This document shows positions 25,951 to 35,723 of a DNA stretch of 64,000 nt, in pieces. Position 1 is the first letter of the stretch, and each line of letters starts with the position of its first letter. The notes beneath the pieces are model-generated. The model worked only from the letters and a program-made list of their open reading frames with translations, made no database searches and was not told the origin of the DNA. The position numbers and the translations under genes were made by a program. The stretch lies in the NCBI RefSeq assembly GCF_000332155.1, contig NZ_KB235903.1, positions 1,698,100 through 1,762,099 of the forward strand, given 5' to 3'. This stretch comes from Kamptonema formosum PCC 6407 (GTDB taxonomy: Bacteria; Cyanobacteriota; Cyanobacteriia; Cyanobacteriales; Microcoleaceae).

Positions 25951-26094
25951 TGACTTACGCAGGGAGTCCCAGAAACCGGGTTTTTGAGAGAATCTGTGGG
26001 TAAGAACGAAGTATTTTCGTAAAAAAACTGCTGGTTGAGCGAAAGTCGAAACCCGGTTTCTTTGGTTTGGTGCAACTGCTTCGTTCAAGTCCTG
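25951..26094. repeat. MITE-like palindromic element, copy C
   Basis: Begins GACTTACGC and ends with a diverged CAAGTCCTG. The internal arms AGAAACCGGGTTTTTGAG and CGAAACCCGGTTTCTTTGG match copy A. It is inserted in, and replaces, the 3' end of a sensor-like coding fragment. Confidence 0.7.
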
Positions 26095-26517
26095 TAATGG
26101 TTGCAATACATTCTTCTGAAGAAGTAGCGCGATCGCTACTCCCCGTCGCTGGGATGCGCCAAACAAGGTACTGCTAAAAGGTAGAATTTGCGCGATCGCA
26201 GGCTTGTTGTCCACAATGATATCCTGGCTGACTTCAACGCCTGTAGTTGCTGCCCGATCGATCGCTTGGGCAAGTTGTGGGTAGATAAAAGTATATGGCT
26301 GATTAGTCCCATTCTGAGGACTGCGAGCGATCCCTATTCCAGATGGATCGACAATCGCAATTTCCACCACACCAGGCATCGTGGCAAAATTTTGCACAAC
26401 TCGTTGCAAAATACTTTTATGCTCCAACTCTAGTAAGCCTTCTGTGGAAAACTCTAGGGATTGGGTAATAGATTGAGCCCGGTTTTGAGGGGAATAGCGA
26501 TAAGTGTGGTTTGCTCC
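26095..26517 (-). pseudogene. Sensor-domain gene fragment, broken at both ends
   Basis: The minus strand reads a continuous piece of an extracellular sensor domain, from SPQNRAQSITQSLEFSTEG through LQRVVQNFATMPGVVEIAIV and DNKPAIAQILPFSSTLFG. This type normally lies between two membrane helices of a histidine kinase or cyclase. The frame is closed by a TGA at 26518-26520 with no start codon or signal segment before it; the only in-frame start is an internal TTG at 26427. The 3' side runs into MITE-like element C, which prolongs the frame by about 50 foreign residues to 25945. The membrane helices and catalytic part are missing. I read it as a relic, not a functional gene. Confidence 0.7.
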
Positions 26518-26654
26518 TCAAGAGTGCGATCGCTTACCCTATGTTTCGATATAGTCTAGGCAGATTAAGCATTTTACTGTTTTAGATCCGCCCCAGAATT
26601 TCCAAAACTGTATCAGTCCCCAAGCGATCGCGCCTTGATGACACTCATTAAGCG

Positions 26655-28067
26655 TTAGGATTTGGATGAGAGAAAATCTGCTAGCTCTGGAATTTCGCCG
26701 GCTCTTGTCCAATCATTTTCTCCGACTCGGCGCACGTTGGTTTTAGCCGTGATTTTCTGTTGCGATCGCAACTGCTCTTTAGTATAAGGGCCAACGGGGC
26801 CACTGCGAAAAACTTCCCATAAAACTTGCTGGGAGGTTGCGGTTTTTCTGACTGGTCGCATTACAGTCGCGCCCAGTTCTCCCTTTATTTGGTTAAGTTC
26901 AACTTCGATCGGGTCAGCGGGTGTTTGAGCTTTGGTTTTTTTAGCTTTTTTAGTAGTTTTAGCTTTGCCTTTTGTAGCCTTAGCTTTGGTTGCCGCCATA
27001 ATTTTAGCTGCCTGTTTGCGCCCCCAAAAATGCCACAAAATCATGGCGATTGTTGTCCAAACCAAGTACAAAGTTCCACTTAAAGCTTCTGAGGTTTCAG
27101 TCGGTTTTCCCTGCGATGCTTCACTCGACAGCTCGTTAAGGATCGCGATGTAAATTGGTATGCTGGCAATGCCTGATAGCACATTGGTATAAATTATTAC
27201 AGTAAAATCGTGGGCTGCTAATTTCCAACTGGTTTCGTGATGAATAAAACTTTTGCTAACTGAGGCATTGTGTTTTTGGGTTTTCTTTTGCTGAAGGTTG
27301 TTGTATCCTGGAAAGCTTTCAGGCCACCAGCTTGCTATCCAGTTTGCCCAGTGTGCTCCGTAGTAGTGGATGGCAGCAAAAGCTGTGACTGTAGCAAAAA
27401 ACCACATAATTACTACTAGGAAAACTCCTAAACCTAAGAATACCTCTGATAAATTTAATTTGCTAGCTAATACTGCGACTACTATGCTGATTGCTGCAAC
27501 AGGAAAGCAGCTAATTAGGGGGATGTAAAGAAGCTGTTGCGTTTTGAGGTAGGTATTAATTAATGGCCAGCAGAATACTATAAGAGAGTTGAATCGGCTG
27601 GGTATTTTCCAGTAGTAGAGATAGGCAGAAGCGATCGTGCTTAAGATGCCATAGATGAGGAGTGCTTTGTCTTCTATATATACAGAGTAGCGGTAGTAAC
27701 TTCTTGAATAGTAAATTGGTGCGATCGCATCTGCAACGGGGCTAGTCACTATTACCGCTAGGAATAGCACCAAAAATCCGGCTAGCCCTTCTTTCCAGTG
27801 TTGCCAAGATCCAGTAGGGGAGGTATTTGGGGAATCAGCGCGCGATCGCTCTAATTGTTCGGCTAGTCGCACCGCTACATAGTGATAGCCAGCCATGAGC
27901 GGAATTTGACAAAACCAGGCAACTGTAGCTAATTTTTCTATGTCGCTTGCGGTTCCGATGTTTCGCCAAAACAGGTGGATAATGCCGAAGAAGGTGACGT
28001 TTAATGCGACCCCACGCAACCATGAGGTAGGATATGGTAAGCCTTTTGGCCAGTTGGAAGTATCCAT
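26655..28067 (-). CDS. Multi-pass membrane protein with Lys-rich linker and GYF-like domain
   Basis: A 470-residue protein. About eight hydrophobic segments lie in residues 15-340 (for example VALNVTFFGIIHLFW and GFLVLFLAVIVTSPV). They are followed by a Lys/Ala/Thr-rich linker (about 350-385), then a C-terminal domain (about 410-468) reading WEVFRSGPVGPYTKEQLRSQ and GENDWTRAGEIPELADFL. The last part resembles the GYF_2 domain, which binds proline-rich peptides or mediates protein contacts at bacterial membranes. The linker would let it reach cytoplasmic partners. I recognise no characterised family for the membrane part. Confidence 0.7.
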   Translation of the reverse strand: MDTSNWPKGLPYPTSWLRGVALNVTFFGIIHLFWRNIGTASDIEKLATVAWFCQIPLMAGYHYVAVRLAEQLERSRADSPNTSPTGSWQHWKEGLAGFLVLFLAVIVTSPVADAIAPIYYSRSYYRYSVYIEDKALLIYGILSTIASAYLYYWKIPSRFNSLIVFCWPLINTYLKTQQLLYIPLISCFPVAAISIVVAVLASKLNLSEVFLGLGVFLVVIMWFFATVTAFAAIHYYGAHWANWIASWWPESFPGYNNLQQKKTQKHNASVSKSFIHHETSWKLAAHDFTVIIYTNVLSGIASIPIYIAILNELSSEASQGKPTETSEALSGTLYLVWTTIAMILWHFWGRKQAAKIMAATKAKATKGKAKTTKKAKKTKAQTPADPIEVELNQIKGELGATVMRPVRKTATSQQVLWEVFRSGPVGPYTKEQLRSQQKITAKTNVRRVGENDWTRAGEIPELADFLSSKS

Positions 28068-28333
28068 AAACCTGAGATGTTTGGTAGGGGTATCAAGATT
28101 GTCTCAGGTTTTGAGTTGTCCAATCAGTGTTTAGTGTCACATTAAAATTCAGCCTCCCAGACATAAGAGCCTCAGAGGGCTGAAAACTATTTGGACTCGC
28201 TCAAAACTTGGAATAGTAACACTCTGGATCTTCGTCGTAGTCGGAGTAGCCACCCCCGCTGAGGCTCAGAAAAGCTGTCCTTCTACTCTTCTCCGGCTTA
28301 ACTTGCTAGAATTGTCGAAATCTAATAAAAATT

Positions 28334-28648
28334 ATGAATTCTATGGCTTTTCTTCAAGGAATAAACACCGCCAATATCGTCAGCTTCCTGAATTTTGTGT
28401 TGCTAATGGAACTGGTGTACTTCTTCATGAAAGGAATGAAAGAGGGGGTGCTGGCAGGAAAAATAACTACCAGACAAATCATCTGGGTAACTATATTCAC
28501 AGCAATTTCTTTCTGTCTGTGGCAAATGTGGCCCTCTAATCTTGCTTTGTTAGCCGTACTGCCGCAGACAGGGTTTTGGGTATTTGCTGGGGGGCTGACC
28601 GGCTGCATTCTCAATAGGGGTTGCTCAAATTTGATGCGATCGCTTTAA
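28334..28648 (+). CDS. Small membrane protein, hypothetical
   Basis: A 104-residue protein from the ATG at 28334. Three hydrophobic segments are visible: ANIVSFLNFVLLMELVYFFM, IIWVTIFTAISFCLWQMW and LALLAVLPQTGFWVFAGG. Lys-containing loops (MKGMKEGVLAGKITTR) lie between. Other frames of similar length overlap it on both strands; this one is preferred because its hydrophobicity pattern is regular and its loops are charged. No family is recognised and there is no adjacent partner. Confidence 0.45.
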   Translation: MNSMAFLQGINTANIVSFLNFVLLMELVYFFMKGMKEGVLAGKITTRQIIWVTIFTAISFCLWQMWPSNLALLAVLPQTGFWVFAGGLTGCILNRGCSNLMRSL

Positions 28649-28850
28649 TTTGTTACCGCTAAACTGTCTTACCAATAAAAACAGCCCGTAGGTATTGACT
28701 TCCTAACGGTGGTTTTGAGGATGAGTGCGCGATCGCAACCTTTATCTTTTCAAGGTGAAATATTACGCATTGGGAGACTAATGGGAGAATTCTACAAATT
28801 TTGTAGATTCTCCCTTAATTGAGGGGTGGTATACTCTCTGCTGGTTTGAA

Positions 28851-28924
28851 CGGGACAGACGGGGCTCGAACCCGCAACTTCCGCCGTGACAGGGCGGTGC
28901 TCTAACCAATTGAACTACTGTCCC
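28851..28924 (-). tRNA. tRNA-Asp (GTC anticodon)
   Basis: A 74-nt cloverleaf on the minus strand. The acceptor stem is GGGACAG/CTGTCCC with discriminator G. The D-arm contains AGTTCAATTGGTTAGAGC, the anticodon stem CCGCC/GGCGG encloses loop CTGTCAC (anticodon GTC), and the T-arm reads CGGGTTCGAGCCCCG. CCA is not encoded. Confidence 0.96.
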
Positions 28925-28978
28925 AAGTTTTAAAGTTTTAAGGCACAATTTCTATTATGCCTATCTAGCCACAACTTG

Positions 28979-30106
28979 TCAAGGGGTTTGCTGAAAATTT
29001 ATTCCGAACCCCAAAATCTGGGTAAATTGCAGGGGGTTGAAGTTATTGTCGCTCACCAAGAGGAGCGATCGCCTCCCATCCGCCAGCAAGGGCCCCAAGG
29101 TCAAACCCTCCAGATTATCCAGCCTCAGATTGAGTTCTTTTAAGTCCAGCAGCAGCCTCTTCTGAGCAGGGGAGACTTGGGAGAGGCGATTTTTGAGGCT
29201 GTCGATCGCCTGAATATTGTCCGCTTTTTCCAAAGAAACGTCAAATATCCTAATTGTAACGCCGTTTGCTTGGGAAAAGGCTCGCTCTAAACTCAGCAGG
29301 CGATCGTCTGCGATCGCGACTAAATCCACTAAACCATTAGTAATAAAACTTCCCGGCGGATTAGGCTCACCAACCAAGGGTTCTGTAATATATACAAACT
29401 CTTTTTCTGGCTGATTACTAACCAAATTATAGCGCAAAATCCGGCAAGGCGTACCTGTTTGACTCGTAGGGACATCGCCATCTTGAACCAAAGCATTTTC
29501 TGTAGCTGTAAACAGATATTTTCGATCGGGAGTTACCGCCAAACTTTCCAAAGCCAAGTTATTACGGACACCGACATCGCCCTTAGCATTGGGCAAAAAT
29601 TTATCAGGGATTGGTAGCGTTTTTAATAGCTTACCTGTCAGTGAAAAGGCCTTAATAAAAGGAGAAATTTTGCGCTCAGTATCTCCCTCGGAAGAGACAA
29701 AGACACTATCTCTACTAAAAGCAATTCCCTCGGAATCAAGACTCAAAGGAGCAAAAGGTTTGCCATTTTCATCTAACAGTGTAGTCACGCCTACAAATTT
29801 CACTCTCTCCGGTTTCAGCTTACCAGAACTCAAATCAATTTTCAGAGTGTAAAATCGAGCAGCAGCCTTTTGACTGCGGTCATCAGAAATAGCATAATAA
29901 ACTTGTTTACTAGCATCATAAGTAATGCCTGAAAGTCCCCCTAATTCCGTGTTCTGAAACTTTAAGCCAGTCGAAAATGTTGCTTCTCCGATAGAATCGA
30001 CTCCTGCGATCGTCAAAGGTAGGGCGGGCAAACCCATAACAATAGTTAAACTCAATCCTATTAACAAACAATAGAGCCAAGGCAGAAACTTGAGGGTTTT
30101 GATCAT
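28979..30106 (-). CDS. Esterase-like phytase-family protein
   Basis: A 375-residue exported protein. It has a signal peptide or N-terminal anchor (FLPWLYCLLIGLSLTIVMGL) followed by a propeller-like domain of the 'esterase-like activity of phytase' family: LGGLSGITYDASKQVYYAIS, FAPLSLDSEGIAFSRDSVFV, NLALESLAVTPDRKYLF and LDNLEGLTLGPLLADGRRSL. Members are secreted or periplasmic and are thought to act on phosphoesters; activity is poorly documented. It starts six bases after the stop of the upstream GGDEF protein gene on the same strand, so the two are likely co-transcribed. Confidence 0.85.
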   Translation of the reverse strand: MIKTLKFLPWLYCLLIGLSLTIVMGLPALPLTIAGVDSIGEATFSTGLKFQNTELGGLSGITYDASKQVYYAISDDRSQKAAARFYTLKIDLSSGKLKPERVKFVGVTTLLDENGKPFAPLSLDSEGIAFSRDSVFVSSEGDTERKISPFIKAFSLTGKLLKTLPIPDKFLPNAKGDVGVRNNLALESLAVTPDRKYLFTATENALVQDGDVPTSQTGTPCRILRYNLVSNQPEKEFVYITEPLVGEPNPPGSFITNGLVDLVAIADDRLLSLERAFSQANGVTIRIFDVSLEKADNIQAIDSLKNRLSQVSPAQKRLLLDLKELNLRLDNLEGLTLGPLLADGRRSLLLVSDNNFNPLQFTQILGFGINFQQTP

Positions 30107-30112
30107 GTCAAA

Positions 30113-32578
30113 TTAGCACGGAAACCAGTATAACTCACTTCCAGAAATGGGCGACTGAGACTCACAAACTCGCCGCAAATGATTAGCTAAGCGCTCCCCC
30201 CCTAAAGGAGCTAAAATATAATCTTCCACTCCTAAAGTCCGGTCTACCCAAGGTAGGCTAAACTTAACTTTTGGACTAAGGGCAACAATTGGAACTTCCT
30301 GAAGTTGCGGGTAATGGCGAAGTTCTTCAGCCCAGGCTTTACCCTGTGTTTCTGAAACTTCTGCATAAATCAGTACCATGTCTACGAAACTGGGCAAAAA
30401 TTGAGAGTGAACTGCTTCTATATTAGATAAAAATGTGACTTCAAATCCATTAACGGAAAACAATCTTTTCAGATTTCTAGAGTTGTTCGGCGGTGTACCA
30501 ATGGCAACTACGCGGGTTTTTTCTAATTTATTTTCCCAGTTGTACTGCCTTGTATCTGCCCCTATTTGCCCTGAATTTAAGGGGTTATTACAGAGAGTAC
30601 AATTGGGAATATTGTAGGCACTTCCTTCCGATACTGGAATAGGCAAATTGCAGCGGGCGCACTGGATAACTGTACAGTTTCCTCCTAGAAAATTGCCAAA
30701 GCAATCAATATCTCCTTCCACATAAAGCTCTCGAAAGTCCCGTCGCTGTTGTAGCTGTTTCCACAGATCCTTAAAGTCACTATGATAGCCCCAATATTCA
30801 TAAACTAATCCTCGAAAAAATAGCGGGCCGCTCATGGGACTCAGAACACTTTTGCCACGACTGACATAGTAAGCAACATAGCTCATTAATAACTCTATGT
30901 TTGTATTTTTCCCCCTAGTTTTTTGATGGCTTGGTATAGGATTACTAACTGGATTTGGGGAAGGGAGAGGGATCTGGGGAATCAAAGCATGGTTATGATT
31001 TCTGGTCGAGCTCAATATCCTTGCTGTTTTCGCCTGAGAAAGGGCTAGTTCTGCATCCGCAATCAATTGATTAGCAGAGGATTTAGCGTCAGGAATAGTG
31101 CTAGCAACTCCGTAACTGAGAGTGACGTATTTACCGATCTGAGAATTGGTATGCGGGATTTCTAATGCTTTTACCCGAAAGCGGATTTCTTCTACAATTA
31201 GTACAGCATTTTCCGCCTCTGCATTTGGTAAAATCGCTGCAAATTCTGTGTCGCTGTAACGAGCTACTAAAGCACCTAAACGGTTCACATTAGAACGAAT
31301 TGTAGTGGCGATTTGTTTCAGAGTGCGATTGCCTGCTTGATAACCGTAGGTGTCATTATATTTTTTGAAAAAGTCTATCTCCCAAATAATCAGAGACAAA
31401 GGTATTTTTTCCTGTATTGCTCGCTGCCACTCTGATAGAAAATATTCGTCGAAGCGGGAACGGTTAGGAACCAAGGTAACGGGATCTAATAAAGTTAGTT
31501 GCTGCAATTTTTCCTGCGCTACTTGCAACTGCTGATTTAGATCTGATTGCTGAATCGCGATCGCGATTTGAGTTGCCATTCCTTTGAGCAAGTCTATCTC
31601 TGATTGTTGCCACTGTCGGGGTGTCGAACATTGATGCACAATTAACAATCCCCAGAGTTGATTGGAGATGGGAAATTCTGACTCTGGACTGTTTTGCAAA
31701 ATTGGTACTGCCAGCCTTGCTTTGATATTAAAAAATGTTAGTAATTGCAGCAGCCGCAGATCTAGTCCGGCATGGCGGATATCGGTAATGGCCAAAGATT
31801 CTCCTTGCTGATACTTTTGAAGGTATTTTTTTTCTAAAATAGAGGGATAGTGAATAATAAATTCCAGCATGGAAGGGAAACCCAAACCTACTGCCTCTGC
31901 AACGGCTGAACCGTTCCCGTCTTTAAAAAAACGGTGGATAATTACTCTATCGGCTTGCAGAAATTCCCGCAATTCTGTAACTGTGCTATTAAAATTTTCC
32001 TTCAGGTTTAATGACTGGCGAATTCGATCTTGCATCGCTCCAATTAGCCGATCTCGATCGCACTGTTGCTCTCGCAATTTTTCTACTTGTTTGCTCTCAG
32101 TAAGGTCGCGGATAATATTTAATATGATTTTTTCTTCGCCGAGTTCTATGCTTTGGGCGGTGATTTCGATGGGAAATACGCTCCCGTCTTTGCGGATGTG
32201 AACCGTTTCAAAAGTAATGGCTTCCTTGTCTACTTTTGCCATTTGCTCAGCAAAGCTATCCAAGTTATCAGAAACTTGTAAATGCTGAATATTTAAAGAA
32301 AGCAATTCTTCAGGCTCATAACCGTAAGCCTTGAAAGCGGCATTATTCGCTTCAGTAATTCTCCCATCAAGCTGAGTAAATAAAATTAGATCGCGAGTAT
32401 TTTCCGAAAGCAGTTTATAGCGTTTTAATGTCTCTTCTACATAACTATGTTTGCTGAGAGTGTTGCTAAAACCGTAGGGCATTTCCTGATTGCAGTGTCT
32501 GCACAACCAGTAAAGTTTTCCGAGGCGGACATGGGACAGCAAAGGGTAGGAACATAAGGGGCAAACATATTCACTCAT
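30113..32578 (-). CDS. PAS-GAF-GGDEF-like signalling protein with zinc ribbons and receiver-like tail
   Basis: An 821-residue cytoplasmic protein. Order: N-terminal zinc ribbon (CPLCSYPLLSHVRLGKLYWL then CRHC), PAS (about 45-165), GAF (about 185-345) and a GGDEF-fold domain (about 360-520). Next comes a segment with a second zinc ribbon, CARCNLPIP...CTLCNN (about 640-670), and a receiver-like domain lacking a clear phospho-acceptor context (about 690-815). The GGDEF signature is replaced by YSDTEF in VARYSDTEFAAILPNA (about 435-441) and the I-site is absent, so diguanylate cyclase activity is doubtful. It may instead bind GTP or c-di-GMP as a sensor. The downstream phytase-like gene is six bases away. 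Confidence 0.82.
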   Translation of the reverse strand: MSEYVCPLCSYPLLSHVRLGKLYWLCRHCNQEMPYGFSNTLSKHSYVEETLKRYKLLSENTRDLILFTQLDGRITEANNAAFKAYGYEPEELLSLNIQHLQVSDNLDSFAEQMAKVDKEAITFETVHIRKDGSVFPIEITAQSIELGEEKIILNIIRDLTESKQVEKLREQQCDRDRLIGAMQDRIRQSLNLKENFNSTVTELREFLQADRVIIHRFFKDGNGSAVAEAVGLGFPSMLEFIIHYPSILEKKYLQKYQQGESLAITDIRHAGLDLRLLQLLTFFNIKARLAVPILQNSPESEFPISNQLWGLLIVHQCSTPRQWQQSEIDLLKGMATQIAIAIQQSDLNQQLQVAQEKLQQLTLLDPVTLVPNRSRFDEYFLSEWQRAIQEKIPLSLIIWEIDFFKKYNDTYGYQAGNRTLKQIATTIRSNVNRLGALVARYSDTEFAAILPNAEAENAVLIVEEIRFRVKALEIPHTNSQIGKYVTLSYGVASTIPDAKSSANQLIADAELALSQAKTARILSSTRNHNHALIPQIPLPSPNPVSNPIPSHQKTRGKNTNIELLMSYVAYYVSRGKSVLSPMSGPLFFRGLVYEYWGYHSDFKDLWKQLQQRRDFRELYVEGDIDCFGNFLGGNCTVIQCARCNLPIPVSEGSAYNIPNCTLCNNPLNSGQIGADTRQYNWENKLEKTRVVAIGTPPNNSRNLKRLFSVNGFEVTFLSNIEAVHSQFLPSFVDMVLIYAEVSETQGKAWAEELRHYPQLQEVPIVALSPKVKFSLPWVDRTLGVEDYILAPLGGERLANHLRRVCESQSPISGSELYWFPC

Positions 32579-32794
32579 AATATATAATTGTGATTGTGAA
32601 TTGATTGTGAATCTAAAGGTGTTTTTTTAATCCGCAGCTAAGCGGCTGCTCCTGCAATTATTATCACTTGAAACTCATAAAAAATTACTATAAGTTTACA
32701 AACTTTTAATAAACTCAAAGAAACTTTGTGTATAAAAACTTTTTTAAAGATTTTATGAAGGCAAAAAAGCTAATTCTCGATCGCTAACAAATAA

Positions 32795-34378
32795 TTAAAT
32801 ATTCTGTAAAAAGCTTGCTAACCAATCCTTAACATGGTAGGTGGCGCGGCAGTCATCCTCATTATAACGGACGATCGCATCGAGAAATGCGCGATCGCCC
32901 GTTTTTAACCACTCATCATACCAGCAGACGCACTGAGCTCCATTCGCTTTAGCGTCGCGCCACTCAAAACCCATCCAACGGGCAATGGGTTTGAGAGCAT
33001 AACTATCTACTGGCAAGGTGACAGTTTGCGTCACCTGTTTGTGAATATCGACAAAACGTTTGAGCACTGGTTGCCACTGGTAAGCTGGAGTTTTGTAGCA
33101 TCGCGCTAACCGCTTGACAGTTTGAATTTCGTAGTCGCAAAAATGAAAAATGGGAGCGATGGGATAACTCCAAACTAAGTCTAAAAATTGCTGCCAGATT
33201 AAACCTTCATCAGCGGGTGTTTCTGCTAGAAAAGCATGATAAGTCTCTGTGTTTTTAGACCGATCTACTACTAATACACCTTGCAGATAATCTAAATTTA
33301 GCTCTGGTTCTGCTTCGAGATCGAAGTATATTTCTACTGGGGTGGTAGTTAAAAAATTAGATGGGTAATTTGGTCTTGATAATGGGGAAGTAGGAGTTGG
33401 AAAGAGGGAATTAGGAATTAGGTTTTCTGAACTTCCATTTTCGGCGATCGAATTTCTGATCGTTGCTTGATTTTGCAGTTTTGATTGAGCTTGCTGCACC
33501 AACTGCGCTGCTATTGGGCCCTCAAATTCCCGGTAAGTAATTAACAATTCAGGATTTGCTAAAGCCAGAGATTCGACTGTAGTTAAATTAAGATTTTGCA
33601 GTTGAGCATAACGTGCAGGTGTGACTCCCGGCAAGAGAGAAAGGTGTTTTTTTGATTCGGCAATCCCATAACAACTGGTATACCAGCGGCAAAGATTGCA
33701 TTTCTGACGAGAAATAAACATCTCTGGGTCGTTTTTTTCTTCAAACATCTGAATGCAATGTTTTAAGATTTCCTGCATTTGAGGCAACCGCTGCCACAAA
33801 TTCACCGCATAAGGCCCTTTTTCTCGCAGAATTAACCATGCAGTATCGGGCATTACCCCCTGTGCCGACGCTAGCACCTGAGCATGAAAAGCACTAACAA
33901 TTTGATAGTCAAGTTTGGGTCGCTTGGCGATCCAAATGTCAGCAGGAGCATACATCCAATCGCCAAGATCCGAATCCCCCGGCTGTTTTACTAGCAAGTG
34001 GGGACGGCTGAGTAAGGCAATATTTGAAGGAAGAAATGAGGGATTTACTATATTGGAAAATTCCGAATTTTCGATCGATTCTGATAAATTTTCCGATTTC
34101 TCATGCTGCAAAAGCACTCCTCGATAAATGCGATCAACGCCTTGGCGCATTAAACTTAAAGTAGCTTCTGTACCTGCTACCCAATCTCCATGAGGATAGT
34201 ATGGTTGATGATATGCTTGCTGTTCTACAATTGTTTGGCGATAAGTTAAGCTATCGCGGATCAGTTTCAGCAGAAAATCGCTGGCTGGGTCTAATTGGTT
34301 GATATCTCCGTAAGCATCTAAAAATGCTCGGCGATTGCAGCGTTGGTAGTTAAGAAGTTGTTTATCTGTTATCAACAT
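32795..34378 (-). CDS. TM0106-family RecB-like putative nuclease
   Basis: A 527-residue protein. The N-terminal RecB/Cas4-like nuclease part (about 1-235) starts ITDKQLLNYQRCNRRAFLD and carries a Cys group, CNLCRWYTSC. With Cys15 this makes the one-plus-three cysteine pattern of 4Fe-4S RecB nucleases. A helix-hairpin-helix-like stretch follows (about 240-300; LLPGVTPARYAQLQNLNLT). The C-terminal part has an RNase H-like exonuclease domain (about 345-525) with YFDLEAEPELNLDYLQG, HFCDYEIQTVKRLARCY and YNEDDCRATYHVKDWLAS. The architecture suggests DNA processing or repair. It is divergent from the aminotransferase gene at 34480. Confidence 0.82.
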   Translation of the reverse strand: MLITDKQLLNYQRCNRRAFLDAYGDINQLDPASDFLLKLIRDSLTYRQTIVEQQAYHQPYYPHGDWVAGTEATLSLMRQGVDRIYRGVLLQHEKSENLSESIENSEFSNIVNPSFLPSNIALLSRPHLLVKQPGDSDLGDWMYAPADIWIAKRPKLDYQIVSAFHAQVLASAQGVMPDTAWLILREKGPYAVNLWQRLPQMQEILKHCIQMFEEKNDPEMFISRQKCNLCRWYTSCYGIAESKKHLSLLPGVTPARYAQLQNLNLTTVESLALANPELLITYREFEGPIAAQLVQQAQSKLQNQATIRNSIAENGSSENLIPNSLFPTPTSPLSRPNYPSNFLTTTPVEIYFDLEAEPELNLDYLQGVLVVDRSKNTETYHAFLAETPADEGLIWQQFLDLVWSYPIAPIFHFCDYEIQTVKRLARCYKTPAYQWQPVLKRFVDIHKQVTQTVTLPVDSYALKPIARWMGFEWRDAKANGAQCVCWYDEWLKTGDRAFLDAIVRYNEDDCRATYHVKDWLASFLQNI

Positions 34379-34479
34379 TTAGGGGATAATATGGATGTTA
34401 GCTTTTAATTTTAGATTGGGTGGATAGCTTATTCTTAAGGTTAACTGACTGCTGGACAAAAATATCAGGGATAACACCA

Positions 34480-35679
34480 ATGACAAATTCAAAATTAGCA
34501 GCTCATCGGCAGCATTTTCCAGCTTTAGCTAATAAAGCTTATTTTAACTATGGGGGACAGGGCCCGCTGCCCCAGATGTCTTTAGAGGCTATCAAGCGAT
34601 CGTATGAATGCGTGCAGCAAATGGGGCCTTTTTCTAGGGAGGTCAATGCTTGGGTGACAGGGGAGGCGATCGCAACACGATCGGCGATCGCATCTGAGTT
34701 AAATGTCCCAGCGGAGGCGATCGCACTAACGGAGGATGTCACCGTCGGCTGCAATATTGCTTTTTGGGGCATTGACTGGAAGCCTGGAGATCACCTGTTG
34801 CTGTCGGATTGCGAGCACCCTGGTATTGTAGCAACTGCGATGGAACTTCAGCGCAGATTTAATATTGAAATCTCTACTTGTCCGCTAATGGCAACTTTGA
34901 ATCAGGGAGATCCGGCGGCGGTTATTGCTCAACATTTGCGACCAAATACTCGCCTATTAGCAATCAGTCATATTTTGTGGAATACGGGTCAAGTTTTACC
35001 TCTAGATGAGATCGTTAAAGTTTGCCATGATTCTCCTGTTTCTACTCTTAAAAATGGGATGGTCAGAGTGTTAGTAGATGCAGCTCAATCAGTGGGAGTA
35101 TTGCCTTTGAATTTGATTAATTCTGGCGTAGATTTCTATGCTTTCACGGGTCATAAATGGTGGTGCGGGCCAGAAGGTTTGGGGGGACTGTATGTAAGTG
35201 CTGAGGCTTTGCCAGATTTGTATCCAAGTTTTATTGGTTGGCGTTCAATTGTTATGGATAAAACTGGTAATCCTACTGGTTGGAAAGGGGGAGCGCAGCG
35301 TTATGAAGTGGCAACTTCTGCCTATCCTTTATATGCAGGTTTGCGGGAAGCGATCGCACTTCATCACCAGTGGGGAACTATTGAGGAACGCTATCAAGAA
35401 ATCTGCCGTTTGAGTGGGTATCTTTGGGAGCGCTTATCTGAGATCGATGGCGTTAATTGTCTGCGGAAGTCACCGCCAGCAGCGGGTTTAGTTGCTTTTG
35501 AATTGACTAATGGAAAACCCCACGATCGGCTAGTAGATTTTTTGTATCAACAGAATTGTATGGTGCGGACAATTCTCTCGCCTGACTGCGTGCGGGCTTG
35601 CGTTCATTATTTTACTACGGAGTCAGAAATTGATAAATTAGTTGACGCGATCGCTAGTCAAATAGTATATTTTATATGA
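34480..35679 (+). CDS. Class V aminotransferase (cysteine desulfurase-like)
   Basis: A 399-residue PLP enzyme from the ATG at 34480 (AGGG about 10 bases before it; an earlier GTG at 34420 adds 20 unrelated residues). The fold-type I markers are visible: NYGGQGPLPQMSLEAI, the cofactor-binding ALTEDVTVGCNIAFWGI, VLVDAAQSVGVLPLNL with the pyridine-binding Asp, and the Schiff-base Lys in FYAFTGHKWWCGPEG. The family spans NifS/SufS-like desulfurases, kynureninase-like enzymes and isopenicillin epimerase-like proteins. No conserved desulfurase Cys loop is obvious, so it is called only to family level. Confidence 0.88.
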   Translation: MTNSKLAAHRQHFPALANKAYFNYGGQGPLPQMSLEAIKRSYECVQQMGPFSREVNAWVTGEAIATRSAIASELNVPAEAIALTEDVTVGCNIAFWGIDWKPGDHLLLSDCEHPGIVATAMELQRRFNIEISTCPLMATLNQGDPAAVIAQHLRPNTRLLAISHILWNTGQVLPLDEIVKVCHDSPVSTLKNGMVRVLVDAAQSVGVLPLNLINSGVDFYAFTGHKWWCGPEGLGGLYVSAEALPDLYPSFIGWRSIVMDKTGNPTGWKGGAQRYEVATSAYPLYAGLREAIALHHQWGTIEERYQEICRLSGYLWERLSEIDGVNCLRKSPPAAGLVAFELTNGKPHDRLVDFLYQQNCMVRTILSPDCVRACVHYFTTESEIDKLVDAIASQIVYFI

Positions 35680-35723
35680 GATAATCGCTTTTTTACTCAG
35701 TCTAAAGAAGGATTGCCTCATTA

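Noticed and set aside
28354-28614. Minus-strand frame opposite the small membrane protein gene
   Set aside because: It overlaps the plus-strand frame with regular membrane segments; the antisense translation has no recognisable pattern.
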